A DNA stretch of 7,276 nucleotides from Actinomycetes bacterium. Its GTDB lineage: Bacteria; Actinomycetota; Actinomycetes; Mycobacteriales; Mycobacteriaceae. This document shows positions 6,255 to 7,276 of this stretch, piece by piece. The notes under the pieces are model-generated. The model made no database searches, was not told the DNA's origin, and worked only from the letters and a program-made list of their open reading frames with translations. The stretch lies in contig JAEZDV010000261.1 in NCBI GenBank assembly GCA_023417985.1, forward strand, positions 1 to 7,276. Direction: 5' to 3'. A program made the translations under genes and the position numbers. Numbering within the stretch: position 1 is the stretch's first letter; each line of letters begins with the position of its first letter.

Positions 6255-7193
6255 CTACGCGCTCACATCGTCGAGTGCGGCGGCGATCGCCGGGGGCAAT
6301 GCCAGTTCTTCCGCGACGAGGACGCCGGTCAGCTGAGCCAGGTCACGCGCGCCCACCAGGGTGGATGCCACCTGTGGCCGGTCGCGGACCCAGGCCAGCG
6401 CCACCGCTAAGGGGGAGGTACCCAGGCCATCGGCGGCAGTTGCGACCGCATCGACCACCCGCACCGCGGACTCGGTGAGATACCTGCGTACCTCTTCGGC
6501 GTGCACCTCGTCGGCGCCGCGCGAGTCCGCCGGCACACCCGACCGGTACTTGCCGGTGAGCACACCGCCGGCGAGCGGGACCGCCGCGAACACCCCGACA
6601 CCGTGATGAGCGGCAGCCGGAACCAGTTCTTCCTCCACGCCGCGCGCGAGCAGCGAGTATTCGACCTGTGTGCAGACCAGCGGCGCGGGGCGCTGTGCGA
6701 CCGCGGCCGCCGTCGCGAGTTGCCAGCCGAGAAAGCCCCGAACCCCCACATAGCGGACGCGGCCGCTCGCAACCGCGAACTCGAGCGCGGTGGCAACCTC
6801 TTCGACGGGTGTGTGCGGATCCCACGTGGCCACCTGCCACACGTCGAGATGGTCGGTGCCGAGCTCACGCAGCGTCGTATCGAGCTGGGTCAGCAACCCG
6901 CCACGGGAACAGTCGACGCGACCGGATCCGATCTTCGTCGTGTCGATACCGGAACTTCCCGACAAGACGAGTTCGTCACGCGGGACGACGTCGTCGAGGA
7001 GTTCGGCGAGGATGCGCTGCGACACCCCGTCCCCGTAGGCAGGGGAGGTGTCGACGAGCGTGCCGCCCGCGTCCACGAAGGCCGACAGTTGTGCCGCTGC
7101 CTCGTCGCCGTCGGTGCCACGACCCCACGTCAGAGTGCCCAGCCCGAGTCGCGACACGCGTAACCCGCTTGCACCTACAGTCCTGTATTCCAT
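6255..7193 (-). CDS. Aldo/keto reductase-fold protein with apparently altered catalytic tetrad
   Basis: A 312-residue member of the aldo/keto reductase superfamily ((alpha/beta)8 barrel, NADPH-linked). Family features are MEYRTVGASGLRVSRLGLGTLTWG (1-24), VDTSPAYGDGVSQRILAELL (47-66), LRELGTDHLDVWQV (108-121), GRVRYVGVRGFLGWQ (144-158), QVEYSLL (176-182), PLAGGVLTGKY (206-216), and TLVGARDLAQL (278-288) at the C-terminal cofactor site. The tetrad Asp48 and Tyr53 are present. The usual TK-V-G Lys position reads S-G-S-S-G (Ser80), the usual QVH-W-DP His reads QVATWDP (Ala122), and the GVSNF Ser-Asn pair reads Arg152-Gly153. It may be a non-catalytic or altered-activity member. The start at 7193 matches the family N-terminus; GGGAGG (7207-7212) is 13 nt upstream, a loose spacing, so starts at 7217 or 7238 remain possible. 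It ends 97 bp before hmuO, with no clear terminator seen. Substrate unknown. Confidence 0.88.
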   Translation of the reverse strand: MEYRTVGASGLRVSRLGLGTLTWGRGTDGDEAAAQLSAFVDAGGTLVDTSPAYGDGVSQRILAELLDDVVPRDELVLSGSSGIDTTKIGSGRVDCSRGGLLTQLDTTLRELGTDHLDVWQVATWDPHTPVEEVATALEFAVASGRVRYVGVRGFLGWQLATAAAVAQRPAPLVCTQVEYSLLARGVEEELVPAAAHHGVGVFAAVPLAGGVLTGKYRSGVPADSRGADEVHAEEVRRYLTESAVRVVDAVATAADGLGTSPLAVALAWVRDRPQVASTLVGARDLAQLTGVLVAEELALPPAIAAALDDVSA

Positions 7194-7206
7194 ACCGGCC
7201 GCGCTA

Positions 7207-7212
7207 CCTCCC
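7207..7212 (-). promoter_or_regulatory. Candidate Shine-Dalgarno site for the AKR gene
   Basis: GGGAGG on the minus strand, 13 nt before the ATG at 7193. The motif is strong but the spacing is longer than usual. No in-frame start codon lies between, so it either serves 7193 inefficiently or is incidental. Confidence 0.45.
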
Positions 7213-7224
7213 AGCATCGGGATC

Positions 7225-7238
7225 GTGCGGTACCGCAC
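7225..7238. repeat. Perfect 14-bp palindrome upstream of the AKR gene (candidate operator)
   Basis: GTGCGGTACCGCAC is identical to its own reverse complement over 14 bp and lies 31 bp upstream of the AKR ATG. A possible -10-like TAGGCT (7257-7262, minus strand) is a little further upstream, so the palindrome would fall just after the transcription start, a typical place for a dimeric repressor. It also contains an in-frame GTG (7238) that could be misread as a start. Confidence 0.45.
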
Positions 7239-7276
7239 CGCTGTCCCCGGGGCGCCAGCCTAGTGCCGGCGTTCAC
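7239..7276. other. Right-edge non-coding sequence, nothing definite
   Basis: Thirty-eight bases with a CCCCGGGG palindrome (7245-7252) and, on the minus strand, stop triplets TGA (7273-7275) and TAG (7260-7262) that could end an upstream gene outside the window. There is too little sequence to assign it. Confidence 0.3.

Noticed and set aside
6501..7163. 220-residue plus-strand frame opposite the AKR gene
   Set aside because: Antisense to a clear AKR-family protein, with no motifs of its own.
1..7276. Mobile element, CRISPR array, tRNA or genomic island boundary
   Set aside because: No transposase or integrase, no regular spaced repeats, no tRNA-like cloverleaf and no visible shift in base composition were found; gene order looks like ordinary chromosomal sequence.

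Overview
The window is about 7.3 kb of very GC-rich DNA, and all seven protein genes lie on the minus strand. The protein families point to an actinobacterium of the Mycobacteriales (Corynebacteriales), probably Rhodococcus-like: a class 2 PyrD close to the mycobacterial one, an LppL-type lipoprotein, a DUF5703 protein, HmuTUV/HmuO of corynebacterial type, and an IdeR/DtxR-like iron box. The genus is an inference; I made no database comparison.

Reading in the direction of transcription (right to left), the first gene is an aldo/keto reductase-fold protein (7193-6255). Its Asp and Tyr catalytic residues are present, but the Lys and His positions appear to be Ser and Ala. A perfect 14-bp palindrome lies just upstream. 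After a 97-bp gap that contains an IdeR/DtxR-like box (6208-6226) comes a tightly packed heme operon: hmuO (heme oxygenase, 6164-5499), hmuT (heme-binding lipoprotein, 5495-4470), hmuU (permease, 4473-3361) and hmuV (ATPase, 3364-2507). The junctions are a 3-nt gap and two 4-nt ATGA overlaps. In this model HmuT captures heme outside the membrane, HmuU and HmuV import it, and HmuO opens the ring in the cytosol to release iron. The box implies repression when iron is plentiful.

A 137-bp spacer (2370-2506) with nested inverted repeats separates the heme operon from a second group: lppL-like beta-propeller lipoprotein (2369-1368), DUF5703 protein (1365-1111) and pyrD (1071 to the left edge, missing only its last few residues). 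From memory, pyrD, lppL and the DUF5703 gene (Rv2137c) are also neighbours in Mycobacterium tuberculosis, so this looks like a conserved housekeeping block beside an iron/heme acquisition block.

I found no mobile element, CRISPR array, tRNA, rRNA or phage sign. The many long plus-strand ORFs are antisense shadows typical of high-GC DNA. I do not see a clearly new biological system. The items most worth a second look are the catalytically altered AKR with its palindrome, the single iron-boxed hmuO-hmuTUV transcription unit, and the nested repeats in front of lppL.
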